From Arthonia radiata (lineage: Eukaryota > Ascomycota > Arthoniomycetes > Arthoniales > Arthoniaceae): a stretch of 64,000 nucleotides of DNA. Both the position numbers and the translations under genes were made by a program. The stretch is taken from assembly GCA_002989075.1 (NCBI GenBank), contig PSQN01000014.1, forward strand, positions 1,414,005-1,478,004, read 5' to 3'. This document shows positions 41,649 to 52,022 of the stretch, piece by piece. The first letter of the stretch is position 1. Each line of letters begins with the position of its first letter. The notes beneath the pieces were generated by a model. It was not told where the DNA came from. It saw nothing but the letters and a program-made list of their open reading frames with translations, and made no database searches.

Positions 41649-42713
41649 TCAGTCCTCATTCTTCACCTTCAATTTACCGAATTTGCCAGCCAGCAGCCTC
41701 ATAACCTCCTGCGCCGTCTCCCGGTCCTCAACCACGCTCTTCAAGCTCCGCGCCGGATCCGTGCTCAACCGCACCTCCAGATTGTCTTCGGCCTCCATGA
41801 GCTTCTTCCACGTCACCTTCTTCGTCGGCCGACTGTTGAGCATGATGGCAATCGCATCGACAGCCGCTTTGGGCGCAAGCGTCTCGTAAGACTCAATTTG
41901 CGCGTCGGCACCGCGGCGTGCGATGATGAGCACCTCCGGCTCTTTCAATGACGTTTTGTTGGAGGAAGATGCTGGTGTGGGATGCTTGCGCTTGTTAAGC
42001 GCGGCGAAATGGTCAATCTTAGGCTTCTTGGGCGGCGAGGGCGACTTTAAATCCTTCGAGTCCTTGTCGTCTTCGGTGTCTTCTTCCTTCGTCGAGTCTT
42101 TCTCTTCCTCTTTGGCTTCGTCCTTGAGCTCGTCTTTTACCTCCTCTTTGGGCGCATCTCTGACGCCTCTCTTCGGCGTCATGAATGCAGAGCTCGGTCG
42201 GGGTGCAGTAGACTTGGGGTTGGCCTTCAGCTCCGTCTCCGCGAACACCTTCACGCTCGCACCCGGCCCCTCACCCTCACGCTTGGAGATGAGAGTGTGC
42301 CAGTAGCTCTTCGGTGTCTCAGTAACCGGCACCCCATTGATCCCTGCATTCCACGCTCGCATCATCGCCGCGCTCGGATAGAAATGCAGCTCCCTCCACC
42401 CGTTCGAGTGCTCGAGTAGCCCCTTCAGCATCTTCCAGCACGGGAGCAAGTCGATATTATTAATGCTCTTGCTAGTCACGCCGCGCAGGTCGACGATCAG
42501 CAGTTCCACCTGCAGGCCGGGCACGAAGCTGAGCACTTCTTCGAGATAGAAGCGCTTGCGGAGATGGTTGACTTCGGAGGCGTGGAGCTGGAGGGTAAGC
42601 GTAGGGTTGGTGATTGTGATTTTGCGGATGAGCTTGCGCTTGGCGATGGGGAGGCGGTCGAGGGTTTCGACGAGGTCGCGGGCGGTGTCGAATTTGTAGG
42701 TTGAGTCGGCCAT
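41649..42713 (-). CDS. fungal protein related to the F-box-like family, member 3 (no F-box part)
   Basis: Intronless, 354 residues from ATG 42713 (gcaATGgcc, MADSTYKFDTARDLVETLDR). The conserved block begins at once with the segment matching FDSVRQMLDAF of member 1. PGLQVELLIVDLRGV and LLEHSNGWRELHFYPSAAMM follow; the F-box-like first 75 residues of members 1 and 2 are absent. Upstream sequence is open for 80 codons but has no such motif. A Lys/Glu-rich disordered segment (about 190-260) and a helical C terminus (MRLLAGKFGKLKVKNED) follow. Function unknown; without the F-box part it cannot be assumed to bind Skp1. Confidence 0.72.
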   Translation of the reverse strand: MADSTYKFDTARDLVETLDRLPIAKRKLIRKITITNPTLTLQLHASEVNHLRKRFYLEEVLSFVPGLQVELLIVDLRGVTSKSINNIDLLPCWKMLKGLLEHSNGWRELHFYPSAAMMRAWNAGINGVPVTETPKSYWHTLISKREGEGPGASVKVFAETELKANPKSTAPRPSSAFMTPKRGVRDAPKEEVKDELKDEAKEEEKDSTKEEDTEDDKDSKDLKSPSPPKKPKIDHFAALNKRKHPTPASSSNKTSLKEPEVLIIARRGADAQIESYETLAPKAAVDAIAIMLNSRPTKKVTWKKLMEAEDNLEVRLSTDPARSLKSVVEDRETAQEVMRLLAGKFGKLKVKNED

Positions 42714-43136
42714 TGCTAAGAAAGTGGTGTGTCGCCTAGAATTTGGATCTATATCAAAATCGGATGGTTGAGCACGAGTGGTTGAGCAAGACGGCGAGCA
42801 TGGACGAGTGTTAAAGCGTAGTGGTAAAGAGTGTCTTCTAAGAGAAAGATCAATGAATATCCGGAGGTCGTTGGTGTCGGTGACGCACTTGCTTATGGGT
42901 ATGTAGGCTGCGAGCTCAGTGACACCTTCACCTGATTTTTGCTTTCCGCGAGCCAAGCCTCAAGATTCAATGATGCTAGCAGATTTAAAGAAGTCAAGAG
43001 TGAAAGGATTTCCTAGTTCATAGTTCGTAGAGTAAGAACGCCACGTTTGTGGAGCTGTCACGGCCGTTCTTCAGCCGTTCCACATGGTCTCATCATACGC
43101 GATGTCCATGTCGGAGATGCTGCTACCCTCGCGTTG
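42714..43136. other. intergenic region
   Basis: Promoter of member 3 and 3' UTR of the next gene. Nothing else seen. Confidence 0.4.
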
Positions 43137-43640
43137 TCATAAACACGGTTGCACCTCGATTGTTTGCCATGGTTCCGAGGCTCTTTTCTCGTAGCACTTT
43201 TCTAACTGGCCCTTACCCACAGTCTCCTGAGCGAGCTCATCGATGTCTCGGACCTCCCTTAAGTCCCTGATGTGCACCTTGGCGTGTGGGTGCTCCGGCC
43301 AAGCGGCTTTCTTTGCGGCAATCTCAGCCTGAGGTCTCTCATAGCTCAGCTTGTAAACCGCCTCAGCTTCCTTGATCGTGAGCAGTCTGGCGCGACGGTT
43401 GCCCAGAGCATCCTCGCATACCCGACGACGCTCGGCGTGGCCGGCATGCGGCTTGGATTCATAAGACGCGTTGGCGTCCCTCTTGACAACAACCATGACG
43501 TGCTGTTTTGCGGGCGTCTTGAGTTGACCAACACTTGGGGGAGTCGTGTCAAGCGCGGTCTCGCTGGTCAATTGCATGAGCACTAGTCTGTACACGGTTT
43601 CAATGCTGTTGGAGCTTGGTATGGCGCTGTGGTAGAGCAT
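43137..43640 (-). CDS. hypothetical protein
   Basis: 167 residues from ATG 43640 (MLYHSAIPSSNSIETVYRLV). Composition is protein-like: MVVVKRDANASYESKPHAG, then an Arg/Glu-rich helical part with TIKEAEAVYKLSYERPQAEI and KVHIRDLREVRDIDEL. A possible upstream exon joins through a GTAAGT donor near 43757 and a GTGCAG acceptor near 43687, adding FLTLINVCGCKLNR, but no ATG is found for it. It lies just downstream of the dioxygenase gene on the same strand. I recognise no family. Confidence 0.45.
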   Translation of the reverse strand: MLYHSAIPSSNSIETVYRLVLMQLTSETALDTTPPSVGQLKTPAKQHVMVVVKRDANASYESKPHAGHAERRRVCEDALGNRRARLLTIKEAEAVYKLSYERPQAEIAAKKAAWPEHPHAKVHIRDLREVRDIDELAQETVGKGQLEKCYEKRASEPWQTIEVQPCL

Positions 43641-43795
43641 AGATCGATTCAACTTGCAGCCGCAAACGTTGATGAGGGTGAGAAACTGCACCGGCACGGT
43701 AAACGATGATCAAAGAGGCAGTCAGAACTAGAGATCGTTTCCAAGCTATACACTTACAAATCGCAGATCGTGTGAAAAAGTTGTCCACGACGGCC

Positions 43796-44831
43796 TTACG
43801 AAACAGTACCAACGGCGCCCAGACTCTCTTGCTCGAGTCCGCTCATGCCATTTTGTTTGGCATCTTCGTAACTGCACAACCTGAAGTCATACTTCAACTC
43901 GAAATCCGCTTTGGGATCATCTTTTCGAGGTACAAAGTCGACGACCAGACTGTCCTTCACAGCGAAGACGCTGTCATCGGTAATGTGCTTGTCTCGTCGA
44001 TCGAAGATCTGCGTGATGAGCGGTTTATAGCCAGGAGCGCTGACAATGAAGTGAATGTGAGCAGGTCTCATGGGATGTCTGTCGAGTAGCTTGAGGAGCT
44101 GGCCGGCAGGCCCGTCATATGGGATGGGGTAGCTTGTGGGCCGAAGGCAGTAGAGATCGTAGTTGCCGTCTGCGCTCGTGGTGAAGCGGCCTCGAAGGTT
44201 CATGTCCGGCTGATCAGGGTCTTGCTGCTCATACAGACCATTTGGTGCGGTATGCCAGATGTCCAGCTCAGCACCCTCGATTGGCTTGCCAGTGACGAAG
44301 TCTGTGACCTGGCCAAACATCTTGGTATGATCAGCATTTTTCAAGTCGTTCATGACGATCGAATCGCCCATCTTGCGCTCAGGAGCGTCTTTCCGCCAGA
44401 ATGGACCGAGAATGGCAGAGGCGGTGGGTAGGTCGCTGGCGTCTGAAGCGAGAGTATATGTGATCTCGTCGACGAGTGATTCGATGCCGAGTATGTCGTG
44501 GACTAATTGGGTCTCGTTGCGACGGTCATCAGACATTTTGCCGGCGCGGTTCATCTGTAATGAGATTAGGTCTTGCTGGACGCGATGAAGCTTCACAAAG
44601 ACACACAAAGTCGACGGCCATCATCCACTCCTCGACCGTAACCTCATTTTCACGAGCAAAGTCGTGCAAGTGTCGGATGAGGCTTGAGACAACTTTCTTT
44701 GCTCTGGGATCAGCCTTGGGGCCCGGAGCTTTGAGGACGTTGTCGGTGAAGTTGGGATCAAAGCGGTGAGCCGTCTTGGTAATGTTTCCATTGCTGGTGC
44801 CGTTGACACCATTCGTGCCACTGGAGGCCAT
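43796..44831 (-). CDS. intradiol ring-cleavage dioxygenase (hydroxyquinol/catechol 1,2-type)
   Basis: Exons 44831-44607 and 44554-43796 join in phase 0 over a 52-nt intron (GTGTGT...TTACAG), restoring WMMAVDF-MNRAGKMSDDRRN; 327 residues. An N-terminal helical dimerisation domain (VTVEEWMMAVDF, LVHDILGIESLVDEI) is followed by the beta-sandwich with GQVTDFVTGKPIEGAELDIW. Ferric iron ligands are visible as Tyr in APNGLYEQQD, Tyr in SYPIPYDGP and two His in RPAHIHF. The enzyme opens aromatic rings between two hydroxyls to cis,cis-muconate-type acids. The N-terminal domain and motifs favour the hydroxyquinol 1,2-dioxygenase branch. It works in cytosolic catabolism of phenolics. Confidence 0.93.
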
Positions 44832-45346
44832 GCTGTCCTCGAGTAGGAGTCTTATTTCAGGTGTTCAAAGCGTAGGGGTCGCACAAGATCGTTCAGGAGA
44901 TTTTCTGGAAAGCCGCGCCAGGCCAGAGTTCGTCAACGAGACTCGACTCAAATTTGCCACGTTGATACAGGTATTCGAAGGCTTATTAAAGCGGCTGCTG
45001 TAAGAGGACGTGATGGTGATGGTTGAGGAGGAACTGCGGGGCACAGCTCGGAGTGGTAGGTCGGCAGAGCAGACTTCGGCATCCTCGCTTCCCTCCCCCT
45101 TTCAGGCCGCGCTTGGTGTATTCGACGTTCCCAAATGTCTCATGATCTCTTCCATTCATTGTTCAGGATGAGGCGAGTGTCGGACAAGTTTAAACCGACC
45201 ATGCCTCGCCAGACGTAGAGTCGGAGGATTTGTTGGTCGCAGGCGGTGACATCTCGGGAGCGCGTGTATCGCAAAAAGGTGGTTTCGTTCAGGGTAGTAG
45301 TCTGCATATGCGTTAGCATCATCATGTTCACCTTGAATGTTGGGGA
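44832..45346. other. intergenic region
   Basis: Dioxygenase promoter and 3' UTR of the DUF1772 gene. Minus-strand ORFs at 45140-45350 overlap in two frames and are unsupported. Confidence 0.4.
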
Positions 45347-46067
45347 TCAATCAGCATACTCGAAGAAGCTCAAATCCTCATGTATCACCGCCCACGTCCC
45401 GCACAAGCTAGCAACGGCGCACATCAGCCCTCGCCCAAGATTCAGGATCGCCCAGTCGTCAACAAGCTTATGTGTGCTCTCTTGCTCTGGACTTGGACCT
45501 CGACTGCCGAATTGGCTTTGGATGTGTGCCCCTATTGCTTCACCCTCGTAATTCTCTTTGACATCTGCGTTGCAACCTTCGTCAGCAATCCTTTCTTTGC
45601 TTGTAGTATCTGGCCTCGCATAGCTTACCACCAGCTTCTACATCTGCTTTCGCAGCCTTATTGCTCCTCTCTATCAATTCTGCGCTTATCGAATTCACCA
45701 AGAGCTTGGTATATGGTATCGTCCCGAACAACAACGCCGACGCAACAGCATACAGCTTGAAGCTCGACGTGCGTATGCTTGGCTCTCTCGACGCCAGCCA
45801 GCCGAAGATGAGGCCGCTTGGCATGATGCAGCCAGGACCAAGGATCAGGCCACGCTTGAAGAAGGTGTGCCATTGTCGGGCCAGGAGGCTCGACGAGGGG
45901 GTTTGGAGGAGCGCAGGCACTGTCAGGACGGACACTGTTGCGGTCTGGCCACATACAAAGGCCGATGCTGTCAGTGCGGCGGTTTGTAGAATCTTGACGT
46001 AGAGCGGCTTGGAGATTATACCGAGCGTAGTGGCGATCGGGCCTGAGGGAAGTGGTGCTTCTGCCAT
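45347..46067 (-). CDS. DUF1772 (anthrone oxygenase-like) membrane protein
   Basis: Exons 46067-45629 and 45564-45347 join in phase 1 (GTAAGC...CAACGCAG, 64-nt intron) to 218 residues. Start MAEAPLPSGPIATTLGIISK. Hydrophobic spans include ILQTAALTASAFVCGQTATV, ILGPGCIMPSGLIFGWLA and, near the C terminus, GRGLMCAVASLCGTWAVI. This four-span plan with a basic loop (RSNKAAKADVEAG) before the last span is typical of fungal DUF1772 proteins. Some relatives act as anthrone oxygenases in polyketide pathways; most are unassigned. It stands two genes upstream of no polyketide synthase here, so a role beside the dioxygenase in aromatic oxidation is only a guess. Confidence 0.8.
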
Positions 46068-46523
46068 AATTCGTCGAGTCACTAGCTCCGCTCGAAGCTG
46101 TAGACCGAAGAAGAGTAATTTGCGATAACTTCTTACGCTGCAAACAATAAAGAGTTGGCAATTATGATATACTGTGCCTATGGCGGCACGCAGGGCGGCT
46201 GGTTTAGGGGATGCGAAACGCCGCTAAGAGCTGGAAAAGGGAGCGGTCAGGAAGAAAGATGCCATCTCGAGATGGGCGTCGATGGAGAAGCTTGTGCCTC
46301 GAACTTCTCTACGCGACCCTACCACTTGCCTAATTCCCGCGCCTCAACACGATCATTCGTGGAGGCGCTCACGAAACACGGACAAATCCTCTCAACCGCC
46401 TCAATTTACAGCTCAGGATGAGACGGATTCTCCTGTCCCATGGTATCTACAACCCCGAAGTACACCTCTCGCTATGCATGCGCTGTGTATGAGCAATTTC
46501 ACCACCATTCTGCCGTAAACTTC
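46068..46523. other. intergenic region
   Basis: DUF1772 promoter and glycogenin 3' UTR; no other signal seen. Confidence 0.4.
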
Positions 46524-48565
46524 TCACTTTTTCGTCTCCGCTGTCTCACTGGTGCTTGCTGACTGCGTCTTGCCAACTACGGATGCTGTCGTAGACGTTG
46601 GTGCTGGCATCTCTGAGCTTGTCTCAGGCACCGCTCGCAGGGGTGCCTCCTTGATGGGCTCATGTTTTGGAAGCTCCGCAGCTGCTGCCACTGAACTCCG
46701 CCGCAGCTGTTCCAAACGCTCATGTGGATTCCACTCTGACTGGTCTGGCACGCCTTCAGCTGCTGGCAATTCGCCCTGCGCGTCACGCTCTTCTCCCCAA
46801 AATGACGGTCGTCGGATAGGCGCTGGTGTGACTGGCAAACTAGGCCGCTCAACCTCTGTTGGGAAATCTGTGAGGATGAGAGACTCTTGCCTTGGTGCAC
46901 GGGTTTTCTTGCTTTCAGGCTCTTCTGCACCATTGAAGCTGATATCTGAGAGGGTCTTATCCCGGTCGTCGTGCTGGAGAACTTGAACCCCTCCGCGCTT
47001 GGTCTGAGATTCCCGAACAGCCCGCACGTACTGGTCAATTGAAGTATGGTTGTCCCACGCGTTTGTCCGCGAGAAGGAGTCGAGTGCGTCAGTCTCCTTG
47101 CCTTGCGCCGCAGAGCTGGCAGGACCAGGTGCAGTTCCGGCAGCTTTGCTTGCTGAGAAATCTCTTGACGACGCCGGAGGGGGAGGGTCTGCGAAGACTC
47201 GCGTAGGCTTCTTCGCTTGATGTTCCCATGGAAATATTGGCGCAGGTCTCTCAGCTTGCTGGGCTCTTGGCGGAAGCGATGACTGGACTTCTTTGGGCGG
47301 CTCTGGATACGCTTGAGGTGCGTGAAACAGCCCTGTACTTGATGACATCTCATACCTCTGGCTCGGGAACGTGCCTGCCTCGGCCCTCGACTGCGTAGGA
47401 GGAGCGGATCTAGTCGCATCCCAAGACATTTGTGAGGTGTCGGATGCGCGCTTTTCTGATCCAAGAGATGATGCCACAGCATCGTTAGGGTCCGCGAAGG
47501 CGGTTTCTGTCGCTGGCACACCCCCTCGCGCAGCCCAAGCCATTGCGCTGTGCGAATCTTCATCTTTCACGAACTGCTGCATATGTTGGTCGGCTGCAGA
47601 TAGCTGTCCCAACGCCGACGTCTTACCCGCCTTGTAGTGTCTATCGTAGACTGACCACCACTTCCCGACCAACTCTTTGTAGACACCGGACGCAGCAGCG
47701 CTCATAGACCTGCGGCCCTGCTGCCAAGGCTTCTGTTTGCCAATGAAATGGACCATGCTTATGTTGCTGCGAAAGTAGCGATAGGCAGGTTCGTACTGGT
47801 AGCTGGAGCTTGGAGTACAGTTATATGTAAAGCTCAGCCGGTGCCAGGCACGGTTGGTGTAATACTCATTCAGAAGGCCTTGGTCGGCACCATCAAAACT
47901 CGCTCCGCTAGACGCGAGTGTGGACAGTGCTCTGTGGTCTCCCTCATTTGGTGTGAGCATCATTACACCACTGTTGAATATGTCTGGCCATCCTATGTCT
48001 GGTGCAGCCGCAAATGCATGGTCGAGCTTGAAAAGCTCGTCAGGAGCTCGCAGTGCAACCACATCTGCGTCGATGTAGATGATCTTGCGGAATTGCTTCT
48101 GCTTCCACAGTGCTATCTTGGTGAACGCAAAGCGGAGGTCGAGGCGGTCCAATCGCGCGAGATTCTCGATGTTTGGATTGGCAATTTTGTCCACGGGTAT
48201 TACACAGTCGAAGATTTTCTAGACATCATTAACGCTCTACTCAGTCAATTTCGAGGTTGCGGAGCATACCTTGAGTTGAGTGATGGTATCGTAGAGCAGG
48301 CTATCCAAAGTCACGATGACAGCGATCTTCTTCCGGGTGCCGGTGTCTCGGAGTGAATGAGCGAGCACAGCAGCGCCTGAGCATGAGAGTCAGTATGCTA
48401 GCACTTCAACAAGCCTGCATGTATGTAGACAAACCTGGCAGATAGCTGTCGCTCATGAGAAGCTGTTGAGATTAGCACATTGCGTTTCTTGCCAAGGCAT
48501 GACGATGGGCCTGCTGCGAAGTTGCTGCTCACCGTGCAGTAGACATCCTCGGTGGCCATCGCCAT
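46524..48565 (-). CDS. glycogenin, GT8 glycosyltransferase
   Basis: Four exons, 48565-48533, 48462-48435 (28 nt), 48376-48270 and 48218-46524, give 620 residues. The start MAMATEDVYCT-LLMSDSYLPG-AAVLAHSLRDTG is rebuilt only by splicing. The GT8 domain (about 1-290) has TLDSLLYDTI, the metal-binding DxD in YIDADVVAL, FNSGVMML, DQGLLNEYY and HFIGKQKPW. Glycogenin glucosylates its own Tyr residues from UDP-glucose to prime glycogen in the cytosol. The C-terminal 330 residues are disordered and Ser/Pro-rich, with a Trp-containing patch (FSRTNAWDNHTSIDQYVRAV) that resembles the conserved glycogen-synthase-binding end of fungal glycogenins. Length fits fungal homologues. Confidence 0.92.
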
Positions 48566-49148
48566 CGTTTCAATACGTCAACACTAGACGCATGAGGATT
48601 CGCAACGAGAACCACCCAGATCGGACGATGTGTGTGGATCCAGTGCTTGTGGAGCGGTGAAACTGGGAATGAGGCTGCGTAATCGCAATGAAAAGGGCAA
48701 ATCAATAATATGATGCTGCTGAGCAACAAGTAAAAGCTGCTGAGCTAGGCGAGCGCGGTGGTGTGATATGTGCAGAAGTCAATGAGCGAGGCCAATGGGT
48801 CGAGTCGAGGAAGAGTTCGAGGAAGAGGTCGAGGAAGCTCGAGGCAGGCGCACATTGCGGTGGAGACGGCGGGGTCGGAGGGGCTCCATTCTGGACATTT
48901 CAGCCCCGGATACCCCACTAATCCACCAAATTAGCCCCCACGCCACCTTGTCCCGTCTTCCTTAGCGCCCATCTCGCCCCTAGCTGATAACACACGCTCG
49001 AGGATCATAATGACATCGTAGCTTGTGACATTCACATCTATCTGGCGGTTTTAGAGTGTTACAGAGCACCGCGTATTCGTACATATATCGGCAATTCCTA
49101 CTCGAAGCCGTCGTATCCCCACGAGGTCGTCCCGAGTCTCACCGTCCA
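48566..49148. other. intergenic region
   Basis: Glycogenin promoter and 3' UTR of the exonuclease gene. A GA-rich stretch (gaggaagaggtcgaggaag) lies near 48810-48845. Confidence 0.4.
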
Positions 49149-51336
49149 TCATATCTCGTCTTCGGAGTCCCACCCCTCGGCCATCTCACGTGCCTGCAGT
49201 CCTGCCTGAACGACTTGATTCATCTCACGCTGCTTCTGTCGCTCTTGTCGGCGCTTCTTCACATCCTCATCACCCCGCTCCATTGTGTGCACGACCACCA
49301 TGGCAGTCATCGCCCATAAGGTGTGAACGGCGTCGTTGCCCGCGTTATGCGAGTGCCACGGCACCATGTCATGCTTCGTCAAAATCGCTGACAGCGACAT
49401 CGGATTCCACTCGTGTTCACACGCACGGTAGAGATTGCATGTGTCGAGTGTCGAGTCGGTGTTCAAGCTGTTCAGGTCGAAGCCCATGTGGCGAAGATAG
49501 CGGATATCTGATTCGATGTCGTGTCCGACTAGAATGATGTGGCGCCCAGAACCTGGCTCTGATCCCCCTGCAGTCCCTTGAGCGGTGGCATCTGCGCCGC
49601 CACCATTTAAGATCCCCTTGTCTCCTGAGTGATGAATCACGGCCTCGCGCTCCTGCATCTTTCGCATTAAAGCTCCATCCACCCAATGAGGAAAGTTCTT
49701 GAGGTCATCATGAATGCCTCCAGACTTGGGCAGGCTGAATTCCGATGATCCGCTATCGGCCTCGCTGGTATTCAACGACCCCTCACAATCATCGTCTTGT
49801 GCTCCGGCTGGCGTTTGCAACCAATGTCGATCGACGTGGCAGTATGGCGGCAGGAAGCAAGACCGGATTGCTTGAGGTGCATCGCTCAACGAAATGAACT
49901 CGCTTCCTTCCTTCGGGAACTCGAAATTGTTGGCAGCATCGGATACGTAAACACCATTGGATAGATGTGCATGCTCTCGGATGCGAAAATGGCGCGCCTT
50001 GACAAATTGATGCCAACCGCTCCCATTCTTCCCAGGTGCATGTCCACCGAGGTCGGCCGTGTCAAGCATAGCAAAGCCAATTTCAGTCACCTTACTCTTG
50101 TCCAGCTCGTAACACTCAACGTCGACGCTCATGAATATCGGCAGCTTGTCGAATTCATAGGGCGCAGGCTTCTCGGGATCGATTGGATCCAGCTTGCGGT
50201 GGCTGGCTTTCGCCTCGTGGTAAGCTTGCAATTCATCCCAGCCTGCATCTGCACCGGGCTCCTCTAGCCGACGTGGACAAGGTCGCAATCCAAGAAGGCG
50301 CTCTGCGAACCGCAGTTCGTTCTTCCAAGCCCGCTTCTTCCGCGCTTGTTCTTCCTTCTTCGATACCTTCTTCTGCGGCTTGTTGCGGCCCCTATTCAGC
50401 TCCATGATCAGCTCCATCAGCTTTTCATATTGTTGTCTGGAGACAGTGTCGGGCGCGGTCAATGACTGTGCTTCGCTACTGGGCTGGAATGACTCTGTTG
50501 GAACACTGCGCTCCATTGCAACGATTGTCTCTCGAGACTGCGAATTGCCCACAAAACGAGGTCGCAGCTTTGGATGGTCAGGGAACTCGAGTAGCAAGCC
50601 GAAGTCTCTGGCTTCCTCGCCGAGCGTGAGGAAGTATTGGTCTTGTTGATCAAATGCAAAGAATATTTCGTCCAAGAGTTGCTCGACTTGTTGAACAGGG
50701 ACAAGTAGGAAGGGTTTTGCAGAGAGCGACACCTGGGGCCAAACGTAGTAGCTGGTGAAGGTGACGAGTGTCAGCTGCAATGTGCTGCCTCCTTGAGCGG
50801 GGTGGTAATCATCGTCAGCTTCACAGATTTGGGTTTACTTACATGTCCCATGATCGATACCAGAATTTGCCATCGTTGAAGAACTTGTCCGCAATACTCT
50901 CCGATACGTCGCTGCCGACGAATTTGTAGGGGTATTTGCTGACGGCCACGATGGGACAGAACGCTTGATGCGGGGCTGCCAGTTCACCCAATCGAGGATG
51001 ATTTGGATTGAAACTGAGTAGATGAGGGTTCGTGCGATGAGGCACGTTGTTAGTTGTCGTTGAGTAGTTCCCTCGCTTTCGTGACCGCGGCTTCTTGGGT
51101 GCCTTGGCGGACGGACGGTGAACAGTGTCCGGATCACTATCAGTTTCGGAACCTTCCACTACAATCTTAAGGCTCGGATCATATCCATCAGGAGCAATTG
51201 TTGGAGCAGGAAGGGGCCCTTGCTCCTGAGCAGTGGTGTTCGGCGGTAGCATATCTGGTACGGGCTGTGGCTCCGGGAAGTCATCTCCTAGTAGTGTCTT
51301 CAATCTATCGAGTTTGGCCTGTGCCTCGTTCGACAT
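49149..51336 (-). CDS. Gfd2/YDR514C-like DEDDh 3'-5' exonuclease-fold protein
   Basis: Exons 51336-50843 and 50751-49149 join in phase 2 over a 91-nt intron (GTAAGT, acceptor CTTCACCAG), restoring FWYRSWDI-YYVWPQVSLS; 698 residues. The nearer CAG acceptor at 50771 would meet an immediate stop. N-terminal third is disordered with a basic stretch (KAPKKPRSRKRG). The RNase H-like domain begins IFMSVDVECYELDKSKVTEI (DxE), continues LVGHDIESDIRYL and ends HNAGNDAVHTLWAM, giving a complete DEDDh set. Yeast Gfd2 is a multicopy suppressor of mRNA-export mutants; catalytic role unproven. A charged C-terminal helix follows. The intact acidic residues suggest nuclease activity on RNA or DNA. Confidence 0.85.
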
Positions 51337-52022
51337 CTCAAGATTTGTTTGCGGGCGAGAGTCTGTAGCTGTCCAGTGATGAGCAGATTGTGGGTCCTGT
51401 GCGGGCAGGGCGAGGAAGGAGAAGGGAGAAGTGAATGGCGAAGACTTCTAAAGTGAAGAGGCAAGCTAATACTAGACCATTCGAGAGCGCAGGTGAGGCT
51501 TATGTATCCATCCCCGCTGGTTTTCAGGGAGCTAGTCCGCTGGCGAGATGTGAAAAGGAACACAAATAAACACCCGACCTTTGACAACCACGCATAGGCT
51601 TTCGTGAAGTAGTTTGTCACTCGTTATTCGTTAGCAAAGTATCTGTTGAATAGCTGCTCAAGCTCTTCAGCGGCCCCTGACGCCGGGAGACCCACGAAAC
51701 GCTCATATACAATGAGACGATAGGCCCTATCGTCTGCACCATTATGTAGACTGGACAGAAAGTTGCTTGCCCAGTCCGGCAGCTCACGATAGCGGATCAT
51801 CACATGGGACAAGCGCGGAACATTCCGTCGACGCGTTTCGCGACTTCCATCACTGACAAGTTTGGCATCAGCAGCACCTCAAAACCCAACAAGTCAGGTC
51901 CAGGGCGCCCACTGAGCATCCTCGCGCGCACAGCTGCGCAGTGACCGCCTTGAGAAGTTCAAGTTACCAGCAAGCCTCCACGCCATGCTTTGAGCCTCTC
52001 ATCAGCCCTCCGCATCCTCAAG
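51337..52022. other. divergent promoter region with a small minus-strand ORF
   Basis: Lies between the minus-strand exonuclease gene and the plus-strand ING/PHD gene and must hold both promoters. It also contains the small candidate ORF at 51624-51800. Confidence 0.4.
51624..51800 (-). CDS. possible small ORF or terminal exon
   Basis: 58 residues from the first ATG (MIRYRELPDWASNFLSSLHN); the frame stays open upstream to about 51880 without an ATG, including SRETRRRNVPRLSHV. Composition (YRLIVYERFVGLPASG, then EELEQLFNRYF) looks like a genuine helical protein. A second frame from an ATG near 51920 (MLSGRPGPDLLGFEVLLMPN) overlaps it, so a start exon joined by an unseen splice, or a frameshift, is possible. 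Function unknown. Confidence 0.35.
   Translation of the reverse strand: MIRYRELPDWASNFLSSLHNGADDRAYRLIVYERFVGLPASGAAEELEQLFNRYFANE

Noticed and set aside
46577-47563. 328-codon minus-strand ORF overlapping glycogenin
   Set aside because: Alternative frame of the Ser/Pro-rich glycogenin tail; Arg/Gln/Ser-rich without domain.
51990-52022. Longer N terminus for the ING/PHD gene
   Set aside because: The extension begins at a TTG; the first ATG is at 52023 and gives a typical ING start.
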